Source of the DNA: Tychonema litorale BBK16
Lineage (GTDB): Bacteria; Cyanobacteriota; Cyanobacteriia; Cyanobacteriales; Microcoleaceae
Direction of reading: 5' to 3'
Length of the DNA: 13,314 nt
Assembly (NCBI RefSeq): GCF_021648855.1
Contig: NZ_JAKJHX010000139.1
Location: forward strand, 1-13,314
Under the pieces are notes generated by a model. It was given only the letters and a program-made list of their open reading frames with translations, was not told the DNA's origin and made no database searches. Shown in pieces: positions 1 to 6,848 of this stretch. Position 1 is the first letter of the stretch, and every line of letters starts with the position of its first letter. The position numbers and the translations under genes are program-made.

Positions 1-25
1 TGGATAGCCTTTTATAGAACAATTT

Positions 26-649
26 ATGACTAATCAACTAATTCAAGCCGTCGAACAAGCAGATTCTTCCGAAGGCTTATTAAACGCCGTAAAAGCACTG
101 GCGGCCGCTTCCTCACAAGCAGCAATTCCCACATTAATCACAGTCCTCGGTTACAACAACCCCGGCGCTGCTGTCTCCGCCGTTGACGGGCTGATTCAAA
201 TCGGAGAACCAGCGGTACTGCCACTGCTAGAACAACTTGACGGCTACAATTACGGAGCGAGGGCTTGGGCGGTTCGGGCCTTGGCGGGAATTGGCGACCC
301 CAGGGGTTTAGATATTTTGCTAGATGCGGCGGCGAATGACTTTGCTTTGAGCGTGCGGCGGGCGGCGGCGAGGGGTGTGGGTACGATTTGTTGGGAACTG
401 ATGCCGACAGAACAAATTTTAGATGCTCAAAAAAGTGCAGCCAAAACACTGCTGCAAGCATCCCAAGACCCGGAATGGGTGGTTCGCTATGCAGCAGTCG
501 GAGGTTTGCAAAATTTGGTTAGTGCTGCGGTTCAAGCCGATTGGTTGTCCGAAGTTTTGACCAGACTTGAGGGAATTGTCTCTGGTGATGAAACTTCTTC
601 AGTAAGAGCTCGCGCCCGACTTGCTCAACAAAAATTGTTACCGGGCTAG
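26..649 (+). CDS. cpcF: Phycocyanin alpha-subunit phycocyanobilin lyase, CpcF subunit
   Basis: The 207-residue product matches the usual CpcF length (about 205-215). CpcF works as a heterodimer with CpcE to attach phycocyanobilin to the conserved cysteine of the phycocyanin alpha subunit in the cytoplasm during phycobilisome assembly. The whole protein is Ala/Leu-rich and made of PBS-lyase HEAT-like helical repeats: units around residues 33-62 (AIPTLITVLGYNNPGAAVSA), 63-95 (EPAVLPLLEQLDGYNYGARA, then RALAGIGDPRGLDILL) and 108-122 (LSVRRAAARGVGTI), with another near 150-165 (DPEWVVRYAAVGGLQNL). The LDGYNYGARAWAVRALAGIGDPR stretch is characteristic of CpcF. The start is the first ATG in frame; no strong Shine-Dalgarno is visible. 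cpcE and the cpcBA genes would be expected just upstream, outside the window. The stop overlaps the convergent DUF2103 gene by 12 bp. A paralogous lyase subunit (PecF- or CpeF-type) is the main alternative. Confidence 0.9.
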   Translation: MTNQLIQAVEQADSSEGLLNAVKALAAASSQAAIPTLITVLGYNNPGAAVSAVDGLIQIGEPAVLPLLEQLDGYNYGARAWAVRALAGIGDPRGLDILLDAAANDFALSVRRAAARGVGTICWELMPTEQILDAQKSAAKTLLQASQDPEWVVRYAAVGGLQNLVSAAVQADWLSEVLTRLEGIVSGDETSSVRARARLAQQKLLPG

Positions 650-931
650 GGTTTGGGCGATCATCTGTTCCAATTCCCCTTGAGCGAGAGTGGTTAATAT
701 AAAGACTTCTTGTACAGTTTTTCCCTGTCTGGCGATAATTTTAAATCCCCCACGAATGGGTACTGACACTCTTAATGTCATGTGGGGGATGTGACCTTTA
801 ACTTTGTTAATGACGCCTGGAGTAACGGTGTGAATGCCAATTTTGTGAGTCAGTCGCTCTAAAATTGGTATCAATCCGTCAAGATGGGTAGAGTGATTCC
901 AAACTAAGCGGCCTTTAGATTGTGAGTTCAT
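638..931 (-). CDS. DUF2103 family small protein (predicted metal-binding)
   Basis: A 97-residue protein that I recognise as the cyanobacterial DUF2103 family, annotated as predicted metal-binding; its biochemical role is unknown. The N-terminal signature is GRLVWNHSTHLDGLIPILERL (residues 7-27), with His13, His16 and later His34, His47 and His50 as possible ligands. A basic middle stretch (KVKGHIPHMTLRVSVPIRGGFKIIARQG, about 43-70) and a C-terminal helix (ELEQMIAQTLAR) follow. No signal peptide or membrane segment is present, so it is probably cytoplasmic. Its 3' end overlaps the 3' end of cpcF tail to tail by 12 bp. It lies 71 bp downstream of the receiver gene on the same strand, so co-transcription is possible but not shown. 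The family call is from memory of the motif. Confidence 0.75.
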   Translation of the reverse strand: MNSQSKGRLVWNHSTHLDGLIPILERLTHKIGIHTVTPGVINKVKGHIPHMTLRVSVPIRGGFKIIARQGKTVQEVFILTTLAQGELEQMIAQTLAR

Positions 932-1002
932 AATTTTTTAACCAATTCAACATACCCAGTCTAAGCCACCCCCAGCGTTAAGCAATTGCCAATCCCCTGA
1001 AA

Positions 1003-1443
1003 TCATCCATGAATTAGGAGGTTATTAGTTGCTGAAACCATTGCTTTGATTGAATTTGCCTTCTTCCTTCTTCCTTCGGCTATAACTTTTGATTTTTCTA
1101 ATTGATTTGCGATCGCCCCCAGCATTTCAGTTACACTACACGGTTTGTGGAGATAACCGTCGGCTTTGAGTTCAAGAGCTTTTTCCATTTCAGTACCTGT
1201 CATAAAAATAAATGGAATGCTGGCGGTTGCAGGGTGCGATCGCAAAGCTGCAAAAACTTCAAAACCATTAAATTTGGGCATCATTACATCGGACAAAATT
1301 AAATCAGGAATTTGTGCGATCGCCATTTTGATCCCAACCAGTCCGTTCTGGGCACCCACAGCTTCAAAACCGTGCCATTCCAGAACTTCTAATACAGTTT
1401 CTCGGATCAAGTCGTCATCTTCTATAACTAATATTTGGGTCAT
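1003..1443 (-). CDS. Stand-alone response regulator receiver (CheY-like) protein
   Basis: A 146-residue single-domain receiver. Visible landmarks are the acidic pair Glu8-Asp9-Asp10 after strand 1 (ILVIEDDDLIRE), the phospho-acceptor Asp52 in LILSDVMMPKFNGFEV, Thr82 (FIFMTG) and Lys100 in GYLHKP. There is no output domain, so it should act by protein-protein contact in a phosphorelay or chemotaxis/phototaxis-type pathway; no partner kinase is nearby. The Thr82-Lys100 interval is 18 residues, several fewer than in CheY (22), which points to a shortened alpha4/beta5 region. Residues after about 120 (GRRKKANSIKAMVSATNNLL) form a basic tail that is not part of the fold and is partly encoded by a 7-nt tandem repeat. 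The gene diverges from the Rpn gene, and an HLR1-like box lies 35-54 bp upstream of its ATG. Confident as a receiver; the pathway is unknown. Confidence 0.9.
   Translation of the reverse strand: MTQILVIEDDDLIRETVLEVLEWHGFEAVGAQNGLVGIKMAIAQIPDLILSDVMMPKFNGFEVFAALRSHPATASIPFIFMTGTEMEKALELKADGYLHKPCSVTEMLGAIANQLEKSKVIAEGRRKKANSIKAMVSATNNLLIHG
1057..1077. repeat. Heptanucleotide tandem repeat inside the receiver gene
   Basis: Three consecutive 7-mers on the plus strand (TGCCTTC, TTCCTTC, TTCCTTC) resemble the STRR heptamers common in intergenic DNA of filamentous cyanobacteria. Read on the minus strand they encode the EGRRKKA part of the receiver protein's C-terminal tail. This suggests that repeat DNA was captured when the original stop codon was lost. 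The copy number is low, so chance is possible. Confidence 0.5.
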
Positions 1444-1477
1444 TTTTGTGGCTTTTTGCTGGCTGTATACTTGTTTA

Positions 1478-1497
1478 TATGTTAAACTTATGGTAAC
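1478..1497 (-). promoter_or_regulatory. HLR1-like (RpaB) box upstream of the receiver gene
   Basis: Read on the minus strand the site is GTTACCAT-AAGT-TTAACATA. The published HLR1 consensus for the NblS/RpaB high-light system is KTTACAWW-N4-KTTACAWW. Each half-site matches 7 of 8 positions with the exact 4-nt spacing. It lies 35-54 bp before the receiver ATG. A possible -10 (TATACA, minus strand, 1464-1469) would place the box over the -35 region, a position that usually means repression in low light. AT-rich DNA raises the chance of a random match. Confidence 0.4.
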
Positions 1498-1499
1498 AG

Positions 1500-1519
1500 T
1501 ATTTTAATAATTTAAAATA
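1500..1519. repeat. AT-rich inverted repeat between divergent genes
   Basis: Arms TATTTTAA (1500-1507) and TTAAAATA (1512-1519) are perfectly complementary around a 4-nt loop. They lie between the divergent receiver and Rpn genes, just beyond the HLR1-like box. This could be an operator or simply AT-rich promoter DNA; nothing distinguishes the two. Confidence 0.3.
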
Positions 1520-1612
1520 GACTATTGCAGCTACCCAGTTTTTTCCGGGATTGGGCGATCGGATTTCATCAAAATCTTTCATAAATCAATCAAACAGATT
1601 AAGAAAAATATC

Positions 1613-2632
1613 ATGAGATTTATCAGCCCTAAAACAGATTTTGCCTTCAAAAAAATCTTTGGTTCCACCGACAGCCAAGATATCCTGATCAGCTTCTTAA
1701 ATGCTCTAATTTACGCCGGTGAGCCAATTATCCAAGACTTAAAAATTATTGACCCTTACTTGGCTGCTACCGTTATGGGTCTCAAAGATAGTTATTTGGA
1801 TGTCAAAGCTCAAATTAGTGGCAACAAAACGGTAATTATTGAAATGCAAGTTCTGAATGTAGCCGCTTTTGAAAAACGAGTCGTCTACAACCTAGCCAAA
1901 ACCTATGCCAACCAACTCAAAATCAGAGACAGTTATCCTAGATTACAACCAGTAATTGCGTTGACGATTACTGATTTTGAAATGTTCAAAGAACAACCTG
2001 ATGTGATTTCTCATTTTGTGTTCAAGGAAAAAGAGAAACTATTTGATTATCCCCATCTCGAAGTTGAAATGTTTTTTGTCGAGTTGCCGAAGTTCAAAAA
2101 AGAGTTAGACGAACTCACAACTTTGACTGATAAATGGATTTATTTTATGAAGCATACTCCCGATTTAGAAACAATTCCAGCCACAATGGAAACAGTTCCA
2201 GAACTAGAAAAAGCTTTTCTAATTGCCAATGAGGCTAACTTAAGCTTGAAAGAGTTCGAGGATATGGAAGCCGAAGAAAGGGCAATCGAAGAACAGCGGG
2301 GAATAGTTTCTAGAGGTATAGAAGAAGGTTTGGAGCGAGCTAGGGCTCAATTGATGCAAGCAGGCCGTCAAGCAGGCATTCAAGAAGGCATTCAAGCAGG
2401 CCGTCAAGCAGGCATTCAAGCAGGCCGTCAAGCAGGCATTCAAGAGGGAATTAAAGCAGGTCAAAGAGCGTTAATTCTGCGTCTGCTGGAGCGACGTGTA
2501 GGAACAGTAAATCCTGATGTGGTTTCACGAATTGGAGAATTATCTGTTGAGCAATTAGAGAGTTTGGTAGATGAAGTAATAGGATTTTCTAGTTTATCCG
2601 ATTTAATGGTTTGGTTGGATAGAGCAGAATAA
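1613..2632 (+). CDS. Rpn family recombination-promoting nuclease / PD-(D/E)XK transposase-like, with DUF4351 tail
   Basis: A 339-residue member of the Rpn/PDDEXK_2 family, abundant in cyanobacteria. Characterised Rpn proteins are Mg-dependent DNA endonucleases that raise RecA-independent recombination. The opening motif ISPKTDFAFKKIFG (4-17) is diagnostic. The PD-(D/E)XK core is visible as Asp63 (SYLDVKAQ) and Glu77-x-Gln79 (VIIEMQV), with Gln in place of the usual Lys, as in much of this family, so the active site appears intact. A charged helix (about 205-248) leads into nine 4-residue repeats (QAGR/QAGI/QEGI, 249-284). A C-terminal domain resembling DUF4351 (about 285-337, ILRLLERRVG...LSVEQLESLVDEVIGFSSLSDLMVWL) ends the protein. 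The gene stands alone between a divergent receiver gene and a convergent aldolase gene. No inverted repeats or target duplications suggest an actual transposon. Confidence 0.88.
   Translation: MRFISPKTDFAFKKIFGSTDSQDILISFLNALIYAGEPIIQDLKIIDPYLAATVMGLKDSYLDVKAQISGNKTVIIEMQVLNVAAFEKRVVYNLAKTYANQLKIRDSYPRLQPVIALTITDFEMFKEQPDVISHFVFKEKEKLFDYPHLEVEMFFVELPKFKKELDELTTLTDKWIYFMKHTPDLETIPATMETVPELEKAFLIANEANLSLKEFEDMEAEERAIEEQRGIVSRGIEEGLERARAQLMQAGRQAGIQEGIQAGRQAGIQAGRQAGIQEGIKAGQRALILRLLERRVGTVNPDVVSRIGELSVEQLESLVDEVIGFSSLSDLMVWLDRAE
2357..2464 (+). repeat. In-frame 12-nt tandem repeat (nine units) in the Rpn gene
   Basis: Nine consecutive 12-nt units run in phase: CAAGCAGGCCGT (QAGR), CAAGCAGGCATT (QAGI) and CAAGAAGGCATT (QEGI) variants in the order R,I,E,R,I,R,I,E and a degenerate last unit (KAGQ). 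Third positions are nearly invariant between copies, which means recent DNA-level expansion rather than old protein-level repetition. The unit length is a multiple of three, so copy-number change would not shift the frame. The encoded GxxxG-spaced helix probably links the nuclease to DUF4351. Confidence 0.9.
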
Positions 2633-2645
2633 GAGAGAGAGAGCG

Positions 2646-2690
2646 ATCGCTGTTAGGGTTTTTTAGATCTATCTACTTATAAACAGCGAT
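2646..2690. terminator. Stem-loop between convergent rpn and aldolase genes
   Basis: The 9-nt arms ATCGCTGTT (2646-2654) and AACAGCGAT (2682-2690) are perfect complements separated by 27 nt that include a T6 run. The stem begins 14 bp after the Rpn stop and lies 80 bp beyond the aldolase stop, so it could slow transcription from either side. Neither flank carries a good U tract directly after the stem, so a classical intrinsic terminator is not certain. The left arm overlaps a HIP1 site (2643-2650). Confidence 0.35.
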
Positions 2691-2770
2691 ATTCACAAAA
2701 TTACGCCGATCGCATAAGATACAATTTACTGTGTCGTGTCCTAGGTTACTATCATTCAGGTTTTGAATTT

Positions 2771-3853
2771 TTAGGCGATAGAAATTTCGGAAGACAAATA
2801 AACGTCTTGAATGGCGTTAAACAATTTTACACCTTCCTCAAAGGGACGTTGAAAAGTTTTACGCCCCGAAATTAAACCACAACCTCCAGCACGTTTATTA
2901 ATTACTGCGGTGCGAATTGCCTCAGCAAAATCTGTTTTTCCCGAAGCACCACCGGAATTAATTAAACCCATCCTTCCGGCGTAACAGTTGAGCACTTGAT
3001 AGCGAGTTAGATCGATCGGGTGATCCGTCATCAAATCAGCATAAACCCGCTTGTCGGTTTTGCCATAACTATCGCCGCTCGCTTTAGCAACAGCTTCGTA
3101 GCCGTTTTTACACTCTGGCAACTTCTGTTTGATAATGTCAGCTTGAATAGTTACTCCCAAGTGATTTGCTTGACCCGTCAAATCCGCTGCAAGGTGATAA
3201 TCTTTGTCTTGTTTAAAAATATCGTTGCGGAGATAGCACCACAAAATTGTCGCCATTCCGTATTCGTGAGCGTGTGCAAAAGCTTGACTAACTTCTTGAA
3301 TTTGTCGTGTCGATTCCGGCGAACCAAAATAGATTGTTGCTCCAACTGCAACGGCTCCCAAATTCCAAGCTTGTTCTACAGAAGCAAACATGATTTGGTC
3401 ATATTGATTGGGATAAGTCAGTAATTCGTTGTGATTGAGTTTGACGATAAAAGGGATTTTGTGCGCGTATTTGCGGGAGACACTTCCCAAAACTCCCAGG
3501 GTTGTCGCGACAGCATTGCAGCCAGCCGAAATTGCTAATTTAATGATATTTTCGCTATCAAAATAGATGGGATTCGGTGAAAAAGAAGCGCCAGCCGAGT
3601 GTTCGATTCCTTGATCTACGGGGAGGATAGATAAATAGCCAGTATTCGCTAAGCGTCCACTAGAATAGAGTTGTTGGAGAGAGCGGAGAACTTGAGGAGA
3701 GCGATCTGTTTGAGCAAAAATTCTGTCTACCCAATCCGGGCCGGGTAGGTGTAACAAATCTTTAGAAACTTTGGCTTGATGATTTAGCAAGTCTTCTGCT
3801 TCATCGCCAAGCCAAGACTCGATGGAATTGGAAACTGATAGTATAGCTGTCAT
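2771..3853 (-). CDS. fbaB: Fructose-bisphosphate aldolase class I (DhnA/FbaB type)
   Basis: The 360-residue protein belongs to the archaeal/DhnA-type class I aldolases (E. coli FbaB is about 350 residues). It cleaves fructose-1,6-bisphosphate to dihydroxyacetone phosphate and glyceraldehyde-3-phosphate, and may also act on sedoheptulose bisphosphate, through a Schiff-base lysine in a TIM barrel. Visible landmarks are the VDQGIEH motif (79-85), [10 protein letters not shown] (136-145), the Schiff-base region ADIIKQKLP with Lys242/Lys244, and the phosphate-binding loops [10 protein letters not shown] (296-305) and [15 protein letters not shown] (323-337). No metal-dependent class II motifs are present. 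It is cytoplasmic and would serve glycolysis, gluconeogenesis or the Calvin cycle. The gene is monocistronic and convergent with the Rpn gene. Its upstream region carries a promoter overlapped by a perfect palindrome, so it is probably controlled by a repressor or by an RNA hairpin near +1. Confidence 0.93.
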   Translation of the reverse strand: MTAILSVSNSIESWLGDEAEDLLNHQAKVSKDLLHLPGPDWVDRIFAQTDRSPQVLRSLQQLYSSGRLANTGYLSILPVDQGIEHSAGASFSPNPIYFDSENIIKLAISAGCNAVATTLGVLGSVSRKYAHKIPFIVKLNHNELLTYPNQYDQIMFASVEQAWNLGAVAVGATIYFGSPESTRQIQEVSQAFAHAHEYGMATILWCYLRNDIFKQDKDYHLAADLTGQANHLGVTIQADIIKQKLPECKNGYEAVAKASGDSYGKTDKRVYADLMTDHPIDLTRYQVLNCYAGRMGLINSGGASGKTDFAEAIRTAVINKRAGGCGLISGRKTFQRPFEEGVKLFNAIQDVYLSSEISIA

Positions 3854-3896
3854 GCAGATTTCCCCTTCAATTTCAATGGTAGGCTGATAATTTTAG

Positions 3897-3915
3897 ATAT
3901 CAGCTCTGCTGATAT
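3897..3915. promoter_or_regulatory. Palindromic operator candidate at the aldolase start site
   Basis: ATATCAGC-TCT-GCTGATAT is a perfect 8-bp inverted repeat with a 3-nt centre. It overlaps the end of the proposed -10 box and the expected transcription start of the aldolase gene, the classic place for a repressor. A third half-site, GCTGATA, lies at 3883-3889 and is a direct repeat of 3908-3914 with a 25-bp period. The same sequence could instead fold as a hairpin at the 5' end of the mRNA. Confidence 0.45.
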
Positions 3916-3943
3916 TGTAGCAAAAAATCCTAGTACCCATCAA
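3914..3943 (-). promoter_or_regulatory. Candidate sigma-70-type promoter of the aldolase gene
   Basis: On the minus strand, TTGATG (3938-3943) is followed after 18 nt by TACAAT (3914-3919). These match the -35 and -10 consensus at 4 of 6 and 5 of 6 positions, with spacing in the normal range. Transcription would begin near 3907, giving a leader of about 54 nt before the ATG at 3853. Inferred from sequence only. Confidence 0.5.
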
Positions 3944-3975
3944 GGGCATGATCAAAATTCAGGGGTTGAAAACCA

Positions 3976-3999
3976 CCGCTTTCAGAGCGGATTTTTTTT
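3976..3999 (+). terminator. Orphan intrinsic terminator on the plus strand
   Basis: The stem CCGCT/AGCGG (3976-3980 with 3986-3990), with a TTCAG loop, is followed by one A and eight T, the normal form of a Rho-independent terminator. No plus-strand gene lies upstream within the gap: the preceding gene is the aldolase on the other strand. The element therefore ends either an unannotated short RNA starting in 3854-3975 or antisense transcription from the aldolase region. Confidence 0.55.
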
Positions 4000-4173
4000 A
4001 GGTATAGAAAAAACTCGCGCTTCATCTGCCAACTGTCAACTGTTTAACAGCCGAGTTTTTAATCAGATTACAGACAACAGCAACTTGGACGCGCTACCCT
4101 TAGAATAAGCTGGCAGCTCAGCATTAGCTCAAGTACCAGCGATCGCCGATCGATTCACAACTTTGCCATCAAA

Positions 4174-6795
4174 ATGTCACATACTTACTTTGATTCTGAC
4201 AGCACTCACAAATCTTTCGAGATGCCCGGTGCCAGACCCCACTATAACCCCGATCGCCCCGGTCAAGTAGAGCACATTTTCCTCGACTTAGTGCTGAATA
4301 TTCCCAAGCAAAGCTTTCGGGGCACTTGTAGTATCCGTATTAATCCAGTCCGCAGCGGTATTGACAAATTAACCTTAGATGCTGTCAACCTAAAAATTAA
4401 ATCCGTCAAAGTCGGCGACACCAAGCAAAATTTCGACTGCGATGGCGAATTCCTACAAATTCAACTGCACGAACCAACAGAAGCCTATAAACCGATTACA
4501 ATTGCGATCGACTACTCAGTCGAAAAACCCCAACGCGGCCTTTATTTTGTCGGCCCAGATAAACACTATCCCGACAAACCTACTCAAGTTTGGACACAAG
4601 GCGAAGACGAAGACTCTCGCTTCTGGTTTCCCTGTTTCGACTATCCCGGACAACTTGCTACTTCGGAAATTAGAGTGCAAGTTCCTAGACAACTTTTTGC
4701 GATTTCTAACGGCGAATTAATTAGCACAGAAACCGACGGTGATGATAAAATATATCATTGGTCACAAACCCAGGTTCATCCGACCTATTTGATGACTTTG
4801 GCTGTGGGAGATTTTGCTGAAATCAAAGATGAATGGAACGGCAAACCTGTTAATTATTACGTCGAAAAAAGCCGCGAAGCTGATGCCAAACGGAGCATGG
4901 GCAAAACGCCTCAAATGATTGAGTTTTTCTCTCAAGCATTTGGCTATCCTTATCCTTTTCCTAAATATGCTCAAGTCTGCGTCGATGATTTCATCTTCGG
5001 CGGTATGGAAAATACTTCGACCACTTTACTAACAGATAGGTGCTTGTTAGACGAACGAGCAACTCTCGATAATCGAGGTACTGAAAGCTTAGTTGCTCAC
5101 GAATTAGCTCACCAATGGTTCGGCGATTTAGTAGTAATCAAACACTGGTCTCATGCTTGGATAAAAGAAGGCATGGCTTCCTATTGTGAGGTGCTATGGA
5201 CTGACAAAGAATACGGGAAAGAAGACGCGGCTTATTATATGTTAAATGAGGCGCGCAGTTATTTAGCTGAAGATAGTTCTCGCTACCGCCGCCCGATGGT
5301 GACTCATGTTTACCGGGAAGCGATCGAATTGTACGATCGCCATTTATACGAAAAAGGTGCTTGCGTTTATCACATGATCCGCGCCGAGTTGGGCGATGAG
5401 TTATTTTACAAAGCAATTCAGACTTTTGTCCAGGACAATGCTCACAAAACTGTAGAAACAATCGATTTGCTCCGGGCGATCGAAAAAGCTACGGGTCGTA
5501 ATCTGATGTTTTTGTTTGACCAGTACGTTTATCGCGGCGGTCATCCAGATTACAAAGTTGCTTATGCTTGGGATGGTGATAGTAAGTTGGCAAAAGTGAC
5601 TGTTACTCAAACTCAGGTTCAAGATAGTAAAAATGGCAATAGTAAGGATGTATTTGATCTAAAAATTCCCATCGGCTTTGGTTATAAACCGGAAAAAGAT
5701 GATAGTGATGATTCTACATCTTCAGCCCCGCAGCTTAAAACTTTCACGGTGCGAGTATATGAACGAGAGCAAAGTTTCTATTTTCCTTTGGAAGAGAAGC
5801 CTGCATTTGTCAGTTTTGATGTGGGGAATAAATACTTAAAAACAGTTAGTTTAGAGTATCCAATTGCCGAATTAAAAGCTCAGTTGCTATTTGATCCAGA
5901 CCCGGTTTCCCAGATTTATGCCGCCCAAGCTTTGGCGAAAAAGGGAGGATTGGAAGCGGTGAATACGCTATCAGAAGTTCTGAAGAAAGAGCCGTTCTGG
6001 GCTGTTCGGGCTGAAGTCGCCAGCGAGTTAGTTGAAATTAAACTCGACCAAGCTTTTGATGGTTTAGTCGCTGGTTTGAAAGATAAAGATGCTCGTGTTC
6101 GCCGCGCTGTGGTAGGGGCTTTGGGTAAAATCAAAACTCATGAAACTTATAAGGCGCTGAAGTTGATCGTGGAAAAAGGCGATGCTAGCTATTATGTAGA
6201 AGCGGCCGCAGCGACTGCGATCGGGGGAATTGCAGCAAGCAACCCCGATGAAAAACCGACGGATGAACAGGTACTGAAAGAGTTAAAATTGGTGCTGAAG
6301 GAGCGTCAAGGGTGGAATGAGGTTGTGCGATCGGGCGCGATCGCGGGTTTGGCACAAATGAAAACTTCTGAAGATGCGCTGAATCTGATTTTGAAGTACA
6401 CTGCTGTGGGTACTCCCCAAGCTTTGCGTTTGGGTGCAATCCGTGCTTTGGGTACAATTTCCACAGGTCAAACTAATATCAATTTAGAACGGATTTTGCA
6501 GCGCTTAGCAGAATTGTCTAGAGAGACATTTTTCTTAACTCAAGTATGTGTAGTTGCAGCATTAGGACAAATGGAAACTCGCAAAGCGATTCGGATTTTG
6601 CGTTCTTTGGCTGATCAAACTCCTGATGGGCGCGTCCGCCGTATGGCTGATGAAGCTGTGCAAAGAGTGCAGAAAAGTGCTGGTTCTGATGCCGCAGTAA
6701 AGCAGTTACGTGAGGAATTAGACCAGGTTAAAAAGGATAATCAAGATTTGAAGAGTCGTTTGGAAAGTTTGGAGGCTAAGTCGAAGAAAGATTGA
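4174..6795 (+). CDS. M1 family zinc aminopeptidase with C-terminal HEAT repeats
   Basis: An 873-residue M1 metallopeptidase, which removes N-terminal amino acids from peptides, probably in the cytoplasm because no signal peptide is seen. The N-terminal beta domain (about 20-220) is followed by the exopeptidase motif FGGMEN (275-280), the zinc site HELAH (His309, Glu310, His313) with the third ligand Glu332 (WIKEGMAS), and the catalytic Tyr candidate Tyr392 (LYEKG). The active site therefore looks complete. From about 565 to 830 the protein consists of HEAT-like repeats (AAQALAKKGGLEAVNTLSEV; DARVRRAVVGALGKI; LRLGAIRALGTI; VCVVAALGQMETRKAIRILR). The last 30 residues (LREELDQVKKDNQDLKSRLESLEAK) are a coiled coil. 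This domain order resembles the PepN/TAF2 group rather than compact M1 enzymes. The start is the first ATG; no Shine-Dalgarno is seen. The gene is monocistronic and divergent from the aldolase gene. Confidence 0.93.
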   Translation: MSHTYFDSDSTHKSFEMPGARPHYNPDRPGQVEHIFLDLVLNIPKQSFRGTCSIRINPVRSGIDKLTLDAVNLKIKSVKVGDTKQNFDCDGEFLQIQLHEPTEAYKPITIAIDYSVEKPQRGLYFVGPDKHYPDKPTQVWTQGEDEDSRFWFPCFDYPGQLATSEIRVQVPRQLFAISNGELISTETDGDDKIYHWSQTQVHPTYLMTLAVGDFAEIKDEWNGKPVNYYVEKSREADAKRSMGKTPQMIEFFSQAFGYPYPFPKYAQVCVDDFIFGGMENTSTTLLTDRCLLDERATLDNRGTESLVAHELAHQWFGDLVVIKHWSHAWIKEGMASYCEVLWTDKEYGKEDAAYYMLNEARSYLAEDSSRYRRPMVTHVYREAIELYDRHLYEKGACVYHMIRAELGDELFYKAIQTFVQDNAHKTVETIDLLRAIEKATGRNLMFLFDQYVYRGGHPDYKVAYAWDGDSKLAKVTVTQTQVQDSKNGNSKDVFDLKIPIGFGYKPEKDDSDDSTSSAPQLKTFTVRVYEREQSFYFPLEEKPAFVSFDVGNKYLKTVSLEYPIAELKAQLLFDPDPVSQIYAAQALAKKGGLEAVNTLSEVLKKEPFWAVRAEVASELVEIKLDQAFDGLVAGLKDKDARVRRAVVGALGKIKTHETYKALKLIVEKGDASYYVEAAAATAIGGIAASNPDEKPTDEQVLKELKLVLKERQGWNEVVRSGAIAGLAQMKTSEDALNLILKYTAVGTPQALRLGAIRALGTISTGQTNINLERILQRLAELSRETFFLTQVCVVAALGQMETRKAIRILRSLADQTPDGRVRRMADEAVQRVQKSAGSDAAVKQLREELDQVKKDNQDLKSRLESLEAKSKKD

Positions 6796-6848
6796 GTCTC
6801 GTTTTACGTTTTATAGCAATTCCGGTTACGCGGGAATGATCAAAACGG

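Larger units (their letters stand above)
3854..4173. other. 320-bp intergenic region between divergent aldolase and aminopeptidase genes
   Basis: There is no convincing protein-coding gene here. The stretch contains the aldolase promoter and palindrome (3883-3943), the orphan plus-strand terminator (3976-3999), a degenerate heptamer tract (CTGCCAA, CTGTCAA, CTGTTTA at 4026-4046) and one HIP1 site (4139-4146). No confident promoter or Shine-Dalgarno could be assigned for the aminopeptidase. Confidence 0.7.

Noticed and set aside
2357..2464. Possible CRISPR array because of regularly spaced repeats
   Set aside because: Units are contiguous 12-mers without spacers and stay in frame within the Rpn coding sequence.
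1613..2632. Rpn gene as part of a mobile insertion sequence
   Set aside because: No terminal inverted repeats, target duplications or second transposase are visible at its borders; the transposase label is only a family name.
3020..3424. 134-residue plus-strand open frame opposite the aldolase
   Set aside because: It lies wholly inside a complete, motif-rich aldolase gene and its translation shows no recognisable domain.
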